Notes under the pieces: model-generated
What the model saw: the letters and a program-made list of their open reading frames with translations, nothing else
Database searches by the model: none
Told to the model about the DNA's origin: nothing
Position numbers and translations under genes: made by a program
From: Sipunculus nudus
Lineage: Eukaryota; Annelida; Sipuncula; Golfingiida; Sipunculidae
Direction of reading: 5' to 3'
NCBI GenBank assembly: GCA_026874595.1
Contig: CM049319.1
Span: 18,705,101 to 18,769,100, forward strand
Length of the DNA: 64,000 nucleotides
Shown: piece by piece, positions 22,201-34,700 of the stretch
How the letters are laid out: every line of letters begins with the position of its first letter
How positions within the stretch are numbered: the first letter of the stretch is position 1

Positions 22201-22839
22201 CAATTAATAAAAAAAAGAAGCTTTCTAATTCCATACTTATCATCTAGTGGATTGGACGGGGCACCTGCCAAATTTATGTCAGTAAACAAATAAGGGAAAG
22301 CACATGAGTTGTTGCATTTACCAATTGAATTTGCATCCACTTGCCACATGTCAATGGTAATCTTTGTTTTATAGATCGAGTATAATATATAACGAAGTTG
22401 GTTACACAAAATGCTAGCCTTACATTAAAACGGGACCTCCATCTTTATAACAGACAATGATGTTAATGGGGCATTGACTAGCCCCATGGCGGCTATATTG
22501 AAGGGATTTTCGCCGGTCACGCATGCTTGGGGCATATTAATTATATTACCCATGCGCGCAAGCTCTTCCTTGTGACGTCATCGTGCTGTGAGATATTGCA
22601 GATTATCACCGTTGTTTTCCCCAAATAAGGATAAATTTTTAAAATTACAAACAGATGCATCAGACAGTCTAGGTATACCGTCTCTATAAACGCCGTGTTA
22701 ACTAGTCATCAATTGGGCCTTTTTAATTACGAATAGTGACTTACCGGTAATTTGTCATCTAAATTCCACACGGAATAGTAGACGAAGAAACCGAGTGTGG
22801 AAAAAGAGAGAAACAAAAATATTCTCCTCAAATTTCCAT
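19280..22839 (-). pseudogene. glycosyltransferase-like (DUF1647-like) type II membrane protein, copy 1, start frameshift
   Basis: Three exons: A 22839-22745, B 20851-20471, C 19798-19280. Exon A codes the signal anchor (LFLSFSTLGFFVYYSV) and ends at a GTAAGT donor. Exon B (127 codons) carries FTFVTAIGSNHFNESMANIG and PNHTIIYYDLGL. Exon C carries VVWVDACVRF and HCHRFDQSTLNILFANLF. Exon A is 95 bases against 96 in copies 2 and 5: one base is missing right after the ATG, so that ATG now reads into a TGA after three codons, and I see no replacement start nearby. Exons B and C are fully open, so loss may be recent, or another first exon may be used. Family function is unknown; a Golgi sugar-transfer role is inferred from the topology and the W-x-D motif. 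Confidence 0.78.
22440..22620. promoter_or_regulatory. conserved intron-1 block with CRE/NRF1/YY1/Rel-like sites, copy 1
   Basis: Contains TGACGTCA (22573-22580), ATGCGCGCA (NRF1-like), CCATGGCGGC (YY1-like) and GGGATTTTCG (Rel/NF-kB-like). The same order is kept in the other copies. Promoter or enhancer activity is inferred. Confidence 0.45.
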
Positions 22840-24649
22840 TCTTTCTGTAAAGACATGAACCTTTATCAAAAATGGAAGGCACGTTTAACTTATTCTCTCT
22901 TCCTTGTGGTGCAAACCTTCGAACTATAGAGTGTTCTTTTGGTGTAGTGACATGCGTATTACTCTATTAATAAAATGATATGATACGCCCCGCGGCAATG
23001 CTAATTGTGATACTGATCATATGAACGGGCCTCGGAATGTAGCTAACGTCCTATTATTATTTACATTTCAACAATGATGTTAATAAGTTTGGAAATAATA
23101 TACTGACTGCAACATGGATGTTATCATAGGATATTCTACTCATTTCCGCATAGACACGTATCATTTATCATATTTTCTCGGACTGCTGGGATATCTCAGA
23201 GAAATACAAAACAACATTGGGCCAAGTTTTCTTCATCAGGTAATACAAAATAAATTGATCAATGTGTATCTCCAAAGAAAAGAGGGAAAACAAGGGGTTT
23301 GGTTTGTTTACGTAGTGCAGAAGATATTAAACTTAATCTGTAGACATTGCCTGATCATTGCGATGTAACTTTTAAGATATAAATTATTAGATATAAGTAC
23401 CGTAAAATGGAGATATGGCCCACCTCAGGAAAGCGTTTTAACACCACTCCTTATTATATTAGATTATACTTAACTGATTATTTTTTTCATTCAACAAGAG
23501 CTACGACTTTTCTTTCCGCATGGCTGCAAAATTAGAAGTTTGTGGTTCACAGTGTGTAAGTCTCTGTGGGTATAACCGATCCGAGTGATACATTTATGGG
23601 AAAATACATTTTTATTTTGAGTGTTATTTCATACTGTAAAACCTGTTTTTTTCCACCGGGGTTTTTTCCTTGGTTACTTTAGCCCTAATTACTTTAACTT
23701 TACTAAAGGTATATATTCAGTTTTAATTGATAAAAATTGTGTCTTTTTTTTCTTGTAAATTAAAGACATTACATTATCTAAAAGGCAGAAATCATTTAAG
23801 ATGCTAAACATGCTAAACGGATTTCGTTTTTATCAGACCTGAGTTTTCTGGTAGGGTAGTCCCTAAAAATGATCAAATGTTTAATATTAAAAAAAAATAT
23901 TTTAAAATATTGGTGTCAGCCAGGCTTGGTGAACCTGACCAGGGTCACAGCTCTGAGAAATGACACACTTTGTGAGCAAAACACGGCTGCAGGGCACAGC
24001 CTCCATTAAGCCTACAGTGGTCTCATTCTCATGGGGGCTGACCGTGAATAATCTCGAATGGATTGGCTGAGATACGGTCTCTCCTTCTTTTGAGTCCTAT
24101 GCTCTTCCCGTAGACCATAAAAGCCAGCACAGAAACCAGTAGCTTAGCAGTATGGAATAGATTGTAAGCTTAAAGTGCTTGAAAAAATGTTATTTCTGCA
24201 TGTAGAAATAAGGCAATCTCTAACAGATACATCAGCTTTTCAAATTTGGCTCACTTCAAATATTTTATCTTGCTACTTTTTATATATTTTGTACTTCTAC
24301 TACTCTTTGTTAATTAGGTGATATTGCCTGTAAAGTCAAATTGAATATTAGTTAAAATTAAAAAATGCATAATTCTCGGTATTTGGTACCTAAGATCTAT
24401 GTGGTTTTATGTACCGAAAAAGGTTTGTCCTTCTTATATTTTTAGTCCTTACCACAATACGGAAGGACTACTTAAATGCTCCACGCACGTCTACCCGTCC
24501 GTCCGTCATACCCAAATTTTTTACCAAATATCTTGAATACCTCTGCTGTTTCCCTCACCAATTTTTGCGGTCATACCTAGCACATGACTTACTTGTGAAT
24601 ATTCCCTGGTGATGCCACTTCTGTAAAGCGACTTCATACGGTGACATGG

Positions 24650-24960
24650 TCCTTTTCACCACCTATATAAGTTTATAAAAGTAACACTTTAGCCTTAAAA
24701 TCATATCCAAGTGTCCCTTGGAGCCAGGGCAATTCAGGGAATACTATATTGTATAGAATTATTTTAAGACTAATGTATTTTTATTATTAAACTAATGTAT
24801 TTTTTTATGCACAAATTAGATTTTTTTTATTCCATATGTTTTCATATAAGAGGCAGAATATCTTTGATCTATTTCAAATTCACAGGTATGATAGGTGTAT
24901 GAAAACTGCATCCCTATCAATGTACAGTATGGCCGCCACAGTATCCCTCACGCATATCGA
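24650..24960 (+). repeat. segment X, plus-strand copy
   Basis: Homologous in reverse orientation to 56.62-56.89 kb: both share GGGCAATTCAG, CTATATTGTATAGAATTATT with TTAAGACT, and TTTGATCT...CAAATTCACA followed by an ATGAT(A/T)GGTGT stretch. In this copy the reading frame after ATGATAGGTGT meets a stop at once; the inverted copy is open. Confidence 0.65.
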
Positions 24961-25305
24961 TATAAACCTGTTTCTGTTTGTCATATTATTTAACTATAAA
25001 GTAAAATTTTTACCCATATAGAAACTGATCTAGCACTGCCAGAAATTAACACCCACCAAGATGTCAGGGCACTTCGAGACCAGTTTTTATGACAGATATT
25101 GAAAAGCCGGATACCGATGGCCTCCTTATATTTTTGCGCTCTTTTTTTTCATTCTTCAATACGTAATGAATATAATTTAACTTTAATTTTATACCACCAT
25201 TTCGCTTTTGGATAACTGGATTATGCTAATTAAGCTACCTCAGGCTCTGTTTGATGACTACCATTCAGATCTCGATCTCTGTGATGTAAAGCATATCAGT
25301 AAGGT

Positions 25306-25363
25306 TAGGCGAATTTTAAACTTTGATTGGCACAATTGATTGTCTGGTATACCCATAATAAAA
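25306..25363 (+). repeat. 58-bp patch, presumed source copy
   Basis: Identical over 58 bases to 26428-26485 (TAGGCGAATTTTAAAC ... ATAATAAAA), 1,122 bp away. Confidence 0.85.
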
Positions 25364-25425
25364 CAGTCTTTGCAAGTTTTTTACAACGATTGGTTAAAAT
25401 TTTTAATTTCTTCTTAATATTACAG

Positions 25426-25458
<33 letters not shown>

Positions 25459-26307
25459 TTTGTATACTGTAAATAAACTATATTTTTTTAAATTTAATGA
25501 ATCGTGTCATTTGTTTGTCAACTCATTTGATTGTGGCACATGCTTGCTTCGTTATGAGTATTATATGTTAAAATATCTTTTATTCCCTCAAACTAATTAT
25601 GGTTCACATCACATATATCAAAGAACCCAGGAACTGATACAATTTGGTTGACTTTTCATTATGATGATTATCTTAGATGCCTACACTTCCATGTGTGGGT
25701 GACTTACAATGTACCTGTAACCAAGCATAAAATATGTAGCTTTAATAGGTGCTAATCCTTTAAAGCTGAATTGACGGGCAGTGTTCCGTGACACAACAAA
25801 ATATACAATTAACTGATTTGTAAGGAAAGGGCATAACGTATTGTTAGTGCCCTTTCATTAAAGCTATGTTTAAGTGCATTAATCATTTTTTCTTAAGCAA
25901 AAATATCTAATAACCCAACAGTGTGTGTTGTCATTCAGCACATATATACATGCTTCCATGTTTATTGCTTTTTTGAAGGTCCGCCCCCCCCCCGAGCGAA
26001 AAAGGAGGGCTAAGATAGACCTTCATGCATTAAACATACTTCGTCTTCAATTTTCATCATTAGTTTTGATATTAAACTACGAATTGGTGTCAAGATAAAA
26101 TCTGATATCTATTATTGGCCAATCTTCGATGAACATTATCGTTAAAACTCGGGCATATGTTAGGATAATTTATCGCTTAAATATACCTGTTGATGAATCT
26201 CCAGGAAAATGTATCTATTACACAGATGTGATGTGATGTTGGAGTCAGTAAGTACTCGAAACTATTTTCATTGGAAACTCAAGATATACATGCAGACACA
26301 CACATCA

Positions 26308-26311
<4 letters not shown>

Positions 26312-26351
<40 letters not shown>
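26312..26351. repeat. (TA)n microsatellite
   Basis: Uninterrupted TA tract of about 20 units. Confidence 0.95.
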
Positions 26352-26354
<3 letters not shown>

Positions 26355-26415
26355 AATGTTTGTCAATGTATAGAGGTTTTGCACTGTCGTCAGATATAGC
26401 ACGTTGGGTTTGTTT

Positions 26416-26503
26416 ATGCTGCCACCTTAGGCGAATTTTAAACTTTGATTGGCACAATTGATTGTCTGGTATACCCATAATAAAAACCACATGCTGCCAC
26501 CTT
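26416..26503 (+). repeat. 58-bp patch insertion with 13-bp flanking duplication
   Basis: ATGCTGCCACCTT occurs at 26416-26428 and again at 26491-26503. Between them sits an exact copy of 25306-25363 plus a few extra bases. This is a short templated insertion with a target duplication. Confidence 0.82.
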
Positions 26504-26540
26504 GGACGGTCTAAGCATGTCAGCAGACAGAGGTTTACAG

Positions 26541-28950
26541 ATACTTTGTGGCATTATATGTCAACAATCTGCTGCTGACATCTACACCAAACAAGGCCAT
26601 CGCAATTATTACAGCTAAGGTATGTACACACTAATCTTTCGGACTGTATCTTTTTTCATTATTTATCAGTAGGAATTGTACAAGAAGTTTAGCTGGATGA
26701 AAAGTCTACATTAAAAACTAATTTATATTCTATATGATTATTTTTGAAATAGTGATGTACATTACAAATCCGTTGCACAATCTTAAAATTGTTTAACTGG
26801 TTCAAGTAAAATGTGAATAATTAATTAACATAAATACAAAGGACCTTTATTTCATGAACAATCAGATCATTTATATTAAGCCACTACACTATGGTTGATT
26901 TTTATTTAATTTTCTTCAGGTGAACGATTTTCAAAAAATGCCTGAAGTCAGCTTAAGTCCTTGAATTGGAATGCAAAAAGATGGGTGGTGTGTGCCCAAT
27001 GTGACTGCATGGCAGATTTTGGGGAAGCCAGCTCCCATATGGCGGCAGTTCTGTTTACCACTGAAGCTGGTGTACACAGCAGAACATGCACCTCACTTTC
27101 ATGCGAGTGGCCAATAGCAATAAAAAGTGGAATATATGCCATCAACAAGCAAAGACTTCACATGTCCACAGAGAAAAATACAAGGTAGATGAACCCACGC
27201 CCTGGAGCAAGGAGGGAAGCAGATGAAATCAAGATCCGCCTACCCACACCTGCAGAGATAAAGGATCTGTATTCAGAAATGGGCAGAAGTGGCACAAAGT
27301 CAGCTTTGCTGTTAATAGTGCCACAGTTCTGCGAGGCCTTTATCCAAAAAGCCATCACCCTGAACCTGCCACCACTCCTGAGCAACATGTTTGATCGTCA
27401 GTACCAGGAGTTAACTCATGATCAGCTGCTGGAGCGGTCTGAACATATATTTGAGACACTTCAAGTGAGCAAGGAACAGGTAAGATACGATAGAATAAAA
27501 CACTGAATAAACATCAATTCACATTTTTTTTATTATCACAAGATAATATTTCATATAACATATCATATATATTATATATATATATATTATAAAAACTTAT
27601 TATACATAATGCATCTATTAATGTAATACATATAATTAAAAAAAATATAACAACTTTCATGAATGATGCAATGAATGCTTCTTTTGTCATTATTTCAGGA
27701 TAACTGAAGCCATGAATTTATGTAAGGTAAATCTGGAATATTTTGTATCTGTGTGGTGATGGCTTTAGGTTTTGCTTTAATGCTGCTTTGGTGGAGATAT
27801 GCATGCTTACTTCCTGATTTGCAGTATTACTATAATTTCTTTTCATTTTCCATCTAGGCTTGTTCACCGATTATCTCAGGGTGCTGATTCATTTTGCTTC
27901 TCTTTTAGTTCACAGCTTAGACCTCTTTTTGTCCCAAACTGCTTTGTCAAAATGTTTGAAGTTTTTCAACCATTTGCCACTTGATTTACATGTAGCGGTA
28001 GATTTATCAGAATTAGAACAATAAAGAAACGACACACAAGACATACCTGTGCTGAAACATTCTATTATGATAATACCATTCCTACCATGATCTTAAAGTA
28101 AGCTTATATTGAAAATGCATTTTAATTGATATATCATATATGTAGCATAATTATCTTTCATTTTTACAGGTGGGAGTGTACACATGAAGACACTGCCAGG
28201 CAGGCTTTCTTTAGGCATTACAGTACCATACAGGGGTTATTTAATGTAGAGCCTTTTGGATTCTTTATAAATCAACAGTATATATTCCTCGGATACATCA
28301 CATTATAACTATATAACATGGCATTATTATATGAGGCCTTTTGGAAATAGATGCCCGTACTGTGCAAAAGAAAAGGGATTTGTAGATAAGGTGTCAGACA
28401 AAGACTTTTGTTTGGAAAATGTTCAAGGAAAATTGCAGCTAAAAAAAGATCACAGCTACTATTACCATGTTTAGGCTCAGTTACATATTGTTAATTCTGT
28501 AAGGTACTGTGATTTTGTTGTTTGGACAGAGAAAGAAATTTATATTGAGAACATTTTGCCAAACAGTTGCTTCTTTGAAATGCTTTGTCCAACTTTATCA
28601 AATTCTACAAAGAAGGAGTATTACCAGAAATTTTAGCAAAATAGACTACTAAACACCCAGTTGTTTAATCAACAGTTCCTCTTTGTTCAACAAGTAAGGT
28701 GGTATGGTACTGCAGGATGCCCGGGGATGGTGTCATGATATCATGTTCAGTTGTCCAAGGATGCAAGGTCAAGAAATTCCATCTCAAGTGTCCGAGGCTG
28801 GAAAGGGTGCCCAATGGGAAATGGTTTTGTCTAGACTGTAAAAAATGGTTAAACATCTCGTGCACTCTTATATTCAGATTCAACTGTCAATTAGATGAGT
28901 TAAAATTTACATGGACACTTAAGACTGCTAAGAAAAACTCTTGGGGCTGA
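26541..28950 (+). pseudogene. SWIM zinc finger - YqaJ exonuclease - PHD finger gene, broken
   Basis: Member of a family abundant in marine invertebrates that joins a SWIM finger, a YqaJ-type (phage exonuclease-fold) nuclease core and a PHD finger; cellular role unknown. Probable exon 26541-26619 (TPNKAIAIITAK, donor GTATGT). Exon 26920-27479 reads WVVCAQCDCMADFGEASSHM, the SWIM pattern with its third Cys replaced by Ser, then LPTPAEIKDLYSEM and ends at GTAAGA; it has stops at the TGA after KNA and the TAG at 27186-27188. Small exon 27699-27726 is uncertain. Exon from 28170 reads WECTHEDTARQAFFRHY and FGFFINQQYIFLGY, then the nuclease-core region GLLEI with one base missing before CPYCAKEKGFVDKV, then RYCDFVVWTEKE. 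A PHD finger at about 28700-28843 (CSVVQGCKVKKFHLKC, WFCLDC) lacks one Cys in its first pair (YCRM). Confidence 0.78.
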
Positions 28951-28974
28951 AATAGGTAAAGCATTTATTAGTTA

Positions 28975-30581
28975 TTTATTCAAAGGGTACAACTGATTCT
29001 AATGTATTTATCAAGGCACAGGCCACATGTACAATTTTAAATAGGGTCGTTAGATTAGTCATACTGTCATTCTGAAGAAGTGTAATTGGGATGGTACCCT
29101 GCAACATTGTGACCTTTGTCTTGTGGACTCAATTACCCGCTCCACATGTATTCCTCAGAGCAGATATGGTTCGAGTTTTCTCAATATCAAGTATGCTTTT
29201 TACCTTTAGTAACGGCTGGGATTTCAACCTTGGCGCAGTGCACACCAACTGAATCACTTTTATCAAACCCTCTTTCTGCTAATATAACATCTCCTTGATT
29301 CATTTTATTTAAATTGGAGAATTTTCTGTGAGATATTTATCGGTAACCCTTCCATCCCATCCCTTGGAAATAAGATTGCCCCTTGTGGTAATTGCACCTT
29401 GTGGTGCTAATAAAATATTTTATTGTATTGTGCGATTTAGAATGAAAGTATGTTTTGTTCCTTGCATCTAAGTCGTTGGTCTCTCAATAAATATTTTGAA
29501 GCAATCTATAATAGAAATGCATTTCGTAAATGATTTCCTATATGAAAGAGGCAGTGTTTGTCTGACAATTTCACGTTAAGGCCACAAAACATATGTAAGG
29601 GTAACTCTGTGTTAGCACACATCCATCACCTGTTTAAAGATCATAGATGCTGTTGATACATGAACTTTAAACCCGAAGGCAAGGTCTTGGACATTTAAGT
29701 TCAACCTTAACCTCATAAGGGTCAATAATAATTGTTGGAATTTCGTCATGCTTTCAAGTTCTTTCAGGTAAGGTTTTATGAAGTTAAAAGTAATGATCAA
29801 CATAGCATATGAAGGTAGCCCTGTGTAATATTTTACTTCGGCATAATTTCTTTCAAATCCCTTCTCACTCCATTTTAAAATGTCCCATTGTTCCTTAAGA
29901 TCCTGGCAATAAGTCCGTAGTCCGTAGTCCATTGTCATTATAGCGCTGTTGGCTTTGTTATAATCTTTCTCGCAATTTTTTTCGTGATTATAACTGTATG
30001 GCTCTAACAATGTAAAGGCTGGTTTACATATATTTTTTGTGTGTATTCTGCGTGTGCTACGTGGTATTCTGTCTATACTTATTATAATTTTGATCCAAAA
30101 CACTAACACTTGTCACATTGTTACATTGATATAATAATGCAGATGAAGCTAAAAACAGATGAAGCTATAAACAGGGTCTATACCAAACTTAGATAGTTAT
30201 ACAGTTTCAGACACTACTATATGTAACAGTGCTACTATAGTATAATGTAATGGAGTATAGTTGTAATGATCTTGTTAGTTTTAGCAAACTGGTGACAGGA
30301 ATTCAAATCATTAACCCACAAGACTGACCAGGGTATGATACCCTGGTACACTTATGTCCAGTAATGATAGATGCCAGCCAGTGATAAATAGCTTATATAC
30401 ATACCGCTTTTGAAGTGAGCACTGCAGAGCCTGGAAGTATCGTTGGGACTCCAGTCTGTGTGGTTGACGGCTGCAATCAATTGTTCACGTCGCTCATGGT
30501 CAGGTGGGAAACGATAAAATGACAAGCAAGGGACCTCCCTTGCGCTTTTGAACATCCAACAGCACAGCAGCTAGTCACCAT
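28975..30581 (-). pseudogene. THAP - HTH - DDE_Tnp_4 transposase (ISL2EU/Harbinger-like), broken
   Basis: DNA transposase remnant. Exon 30581-30405: THAP zinc finger from ATG at 30581 (MVTSCCAVGCSKA), then a one-base shift into VPCLSFYRFPPDHERREQ and LCSAHF, ending at a GTATGT donor. Second part from about 30072, after AAGTATAGACAG, reads YYTGLPSYAMLI and the helix-turn-helix RLNLNVQDLAFGFKVHVSTA, stopping at 29612. The DDE part is in pieces: SIIDCFKIFIERPT (first Asp, about 29490), GDVILAERGFDKSD (about 29260, Glu where Asp is expected), IHVERVIE (third acidic residue, about 29140) and a tail ending SVVPFE, stop near 28973. Several stops and shifts make it dead. No terminal inverted repeats were identified. 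Confidence 0.82.
30327..30347. other. 21-bp perfect palindrome
   Basis: ACCAGGGTAT-G-ATACCCTGGT: two 10-base arms around one base. It lies in the intron between the THAP and HTH parts of the transposase relic. Confidence 0.6.
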
Positions 30582-30742
30582 GGTATCAATTCCACATTTA
30601 ATGCCAGATGAATACAACAACCACTGTATCCCAAGGCTAGTACATGTGGAACAGTAAACCTGGCTGATAAACAATGTCACGTGACCCAGTGACGTCAGCA
30701 GCAAAACTTCTTTAGAGAATACAGAAATATACAGAAATGTCG

Positions 30743-30825
30743 GTTCACGGCCAATTGGAATCGAACCCCTGATCCTCGGATTGCCGGTCGTTTGATCTAG
30801 GCATTAAGATAAAACACTACTATGA
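30743..30825 (-). repeat. tRNA-like SINE fragment
   Basis: On the minus strand GGGGTTCGATTCCAATTGG gives a good RNA polymerase III B box (GGTTCGATTCC at 30767-30757). About 50 bases upstream is a degenerate A-box-like GTAGTGTTTTATC. A real tRNA is unlikely because the arms do not pair well; a tRNA-derived SINE head is the better reading. Confidence 0.5.
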
Positions 30826-31703
30826 CTTCACTTTGCTTGTTTCTATAATAATGTAGAAATATACACAGGGGCTTGATTTTGTTGTCGTTCAGTGGCTTGA
30901 GGAACACCGGCAAACATAAGCTAATAGATTCGATTGCCATCGGCAGTTTTTTGTGTATTTATGATCCATTTCTTTGTACAATGACACACAAACATTTTCT
31001 CTGTGTCATTATCTCCCTTTATATATATTTATATATATATATTTACATAAATATATTTAATTGAGTGCTTGTGCGTAGAAAGTTAGCAATAATCTCATTT
31101 ACTTTAAAATTCACTCAAGTGTATTTTGCATATATAAAAAAAAGTTGAGCTGGAGCTCTCCTGATATTAGGGTCCATGTTTAAATGAAGCATCCAAAGGG
31201 CACTTCATCAAATAAATAGCGATACTGTTTCAAAATGGGCGTTATAATATTTTAACGACCAGAGTGTCGCGCACGTGCACACAAACACTTTACCAACAGA
31301 CCAGGCCCGTTATTATATCTTATTAAGAGCAACACTGTGATCCTTGTATTGTTATCCCAAATAGGAGCAGTCCTAACAATCCACCGTTAAAGTCAATAGC
31401 CGATTTATACAAGAATTCATTATTTCCTACAATTTTTCTTCCCAGCGTATCTCCAGTCTCGTCATATGGCACATATTCATATATAGGCCTAAACGCCGGT
31501 AATCTCAAATTATAGCCCTTTATTCGATCAGAATCTCCACTGAGTAAACTCTAACGTTAGCCACCCATCCGACATATGTTTTTTCTCATATGCATTGAAA
31601 AATACAAATTAAGGTAACTAGAAAAAATACGACTACAATACATTTTGTCAAATCCTAAATTTAAGGCACTTGTTCAGCTTTTAAATCCAGCCAAAACTTC
31701 TGT

Positions 31704-34700
31704 TCATGCAAAAAAGGAATTATTGGACGTGTCCTTCTTGCTTTCAAGCGCGAAACATTCTTTTCTTTGTACACTGCTTTTTGGATGGCGCATAAATTTG
31801 TAAATAACGGGTGAGAATTTAACATCCCATAAATCGCTGAACATGTTGGCAAAGAGTACATTAAAAGTGGACTGGTCAAAGCGATGGCAGTGTCCCCATA
31901 CCGTCGGGCTTTTAGATGTGCAATAGCCGGTTTTTATTGGAGCAATACAATTCTTTTCAAGGCTGCACAGCACGGCCCACTTCCATATCGTTTCATATAT
32001 TTCTTTGGTTTTATATATAACGATGAAGCCGGCAGCACGTTGACCGTCACGTTGAATGAGTTTTATGTCTGTAGGTATGTATTCATAAAGACCCGGATGT
32101 GTAGTCGAATAAATTGAATGCCCAGTTTTTCCAATTAGTCCTCCTCCGCCCATTTTAACAACCCAAGTTATTGCTGCAGAGAAATCCGATGACTGAAATC
32201 TTACGCACGAATCAACCCACACCACGGCATAGTTGTCTTGCAGTGCCTCCTAAATTATAAATGTCAAAGGTCAAAGATGTAAAGGATCAGTTTGTTTCCT
32301 TCGTCAATTTGCTTAACAATACATACAAACATGAAATCTGACTGAAGCGTATACCCACGCCTAAACGTTATAAACTTATAGTGTTTACTAAGGAATAGAA
32401 AAACAAAGGTTAAATATATGAATTATTTTTATCATTTTTCATTTGAAATATCAAATCTACGTGATTGTTAGGGTTTCTACGACTGACTGGTAGCAAATTA
32501 GTACTAGCAAATATCTTTATTTGGTTGATATTCATTAATTTATTGTCTTCTGACTGTATACTAATTGTTACAATTGGTAGTCTCGTAATAAATAACAATT
32601 AAAAAATCATGTATTTTCTTACCTGGATACATATAATTTTAAAAGCATATGTACGAAGCGTTTTAACATGTGATGGGTATATATCGAAGTTGAACTTCCG
32701 GTAGCTAACGCCACAAATCCTCTTTAACCTTTTGATCTCTTCAGTCGTTAAACCGAGATCGTAATAGATAATAGTGTGGTTCGGGAACAAACTTTGAATA
32801 GAACCAATATTAGCTAAGCTCTCTTTAAAGTGATTGCTACTTGTAGCCGTAACAAATGTGTAATTGTATAACTTCACATCGCTGAGTTTTATGAAGTCCT
32901 GACGGTAGAAACCAAGATGGCGCAGATATTTGCTGCTCACGTTGAATGTCTTTCCCTTAACCATCACGCCTGTGGATAGCAGAGCTTCATACTGGAGACT
33001 CCCCTGAAACATTATCAAGGACATCAAGTTCCATAATTGTGTAATTAAAATAAACGTGCACTCCTGTCCATGAATCCGTGAATTGTGAACCGCGGAGGCA
33101 TATTAATTTTCATAATTTTAATAAATGTTTATTAAGAATAACATCTACAACCTACCAGACGGTTCCACGTGGGCCCTACACATCAGGTATACAGACTGTC
33201 TATAACAGCAAAATTTATTTCTCTTGTACCATGCAATAGCATCTCATGCAAAGCAATAAAGCATATCTATTTATAACATATTCATTTAGCTCTAGAATTC
33301 ACCAATTTCGTACTTAAAGTTTTCATATAATGTGCACATTAGTTAGTTTTATGAGGTTTGAACATAAAAAAAATCAAAGATGGCAGTTGTTGTTGATCCC
33401 GCTGAATGTCCGTCTCATGTGTCTGGCCTGTGGTCTTCTGAGCCTTCTGTTTATGATTCTAAATAATTATACATTATATTTTATGTGGTTCTCATGAATA
33501 ATTCTAAAGAAAAAGTAACATGTATGAAATATAAAAATTCTCGTCTGCGTGCGGAAGAAAAGTGGTAAAATTTTCGATGTATAATATGGCCTACTTGGTG
33601 TACATTCCAATTTACTTCACAAGAAAACTTAAACGGGTGCCAATCGTGACCCTGTATTGCCTTTATTTGCGAATTCTCTGAACAAATACCAAACATATCA
33701 CGTGGATGAGAAAACGGGTGCTCAAAAAGCGCCGTTCGCATATTATGTCTGTACCGTAAAAGTAAAAATTGACTGATACACATATGATCCCTTTAAGCCT
33801 TTTTCAGGGCATTCTGGAAGAGAAATTTTAATATAAAACAGTTTCAAAATAACGCATTTTCAGGATGTCCAATATGAAAAATTTTTCAATAGACACAATT
33901 CGCCACGTTGTCCAACAGAGCCCCTAATTTCCACTTTTACGAAAATATAATTTTTTAATGGGCCAAGTTCGGATGAGCGTCATAAAGTCAAATTCAAACA
34001 AAAAGGCATGGATCTGGTTTTGGTCAAAATTAATTTTCCCAAAAATTATCAACGTATTTAGAAAAAGAAGACCAACATTGACCCTTTATTCAAAAGGAAT
34101 TGCGGTCTAGTGGAACAAGACACATTTACCGCCACAACATCTACAGAACATAATGGAATGCTACAACCGATGTATAATTATGCTTCAAACAGGGCTGTCC
34201 GGACTGAAAGCAACAACATGCGCTGGTGTCATAATGCTGCTGGAAGTTTTTTCAAAATGCTTGCGTTTTCTTCAAATCCATTATTAAAAAAGGTCAATCT
34301 ATTGTAAAAAAAAACTTTCTTCTTCCTTTCTTAATAGCCTAATACTATAGGAGTGGACAGGGCACCTACCCCGTGTGTTTATAAACAAATACGGGAAAGC
34401 ACATGAGTTGTTGCATTTACTACTTTTGTTTGCATCCATTTGCCACATTTCAATGGTAATCTTTGCTTTATGTATTCAGTGTAATATATAAAGAGGTTGG
34501 TTTCACAATTGGTTAGGCTTTATCAAACGGAAGCTAAAAATATATAACAGGCAATGATATCATGGGCATTTGCTAGCTCCATGGCGGCTACATTAAAGGG
34601 ATTTCCGCTGGTCTCGAATGCTGGGGGCTTATAAATTATATTGTGCATGCGCACGAGTATCTCCGGTCCTGTGACGTCATCGTGCGGTTTGGTGTTGCAG

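Larger units (their letters stand above)
18100..24330 (-). repeat. duplicated unit, copy 1
   Basis: First copy of the large unit carrying the three-exon membrane gene. Its 3' flank (18.24-19.27 kb) is repeated near 39.93-40.5, 43.3-45.17 and 59.04-60.04 kb. Its upstream part (22.86-24.3 kb) is repeated at 34.95-36.4, 48.83-50.2, inverted at 53.2-54.6, and 62.93-63.26 kb. Shared landmarks in all copies include AAAGATGGCAA near 21230 and CCCACCTCAG near 23420. Confidence 0.85.
24961..26540. other. no gene recognised; microsatellites and a patch repeat
   Basis: AT-rich sequence with a (TA)n tract at 25429-25451 and a longer one at 26312-26351. An open plus stretch near 25220-25303 that ends in a possible donor (AAG/GTTAGG) could be a diverged upstream exon of the YqaJ relic, but I cannot support it. 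Confidence 0.45.

Noticed and set aside
23114-23368. 84-codon plus frame upstream of gene copy 1
   Set aside because: Homologous stretches in the other unit copies carry stops, so it is not conserved as protein.
30743-30825. Possible functional tRNA gene on the minus strand
   Set aside because: Good B box, but the A box is poor and acceptor and anticodon arms do not pair; called a SINE-like fragment instead.
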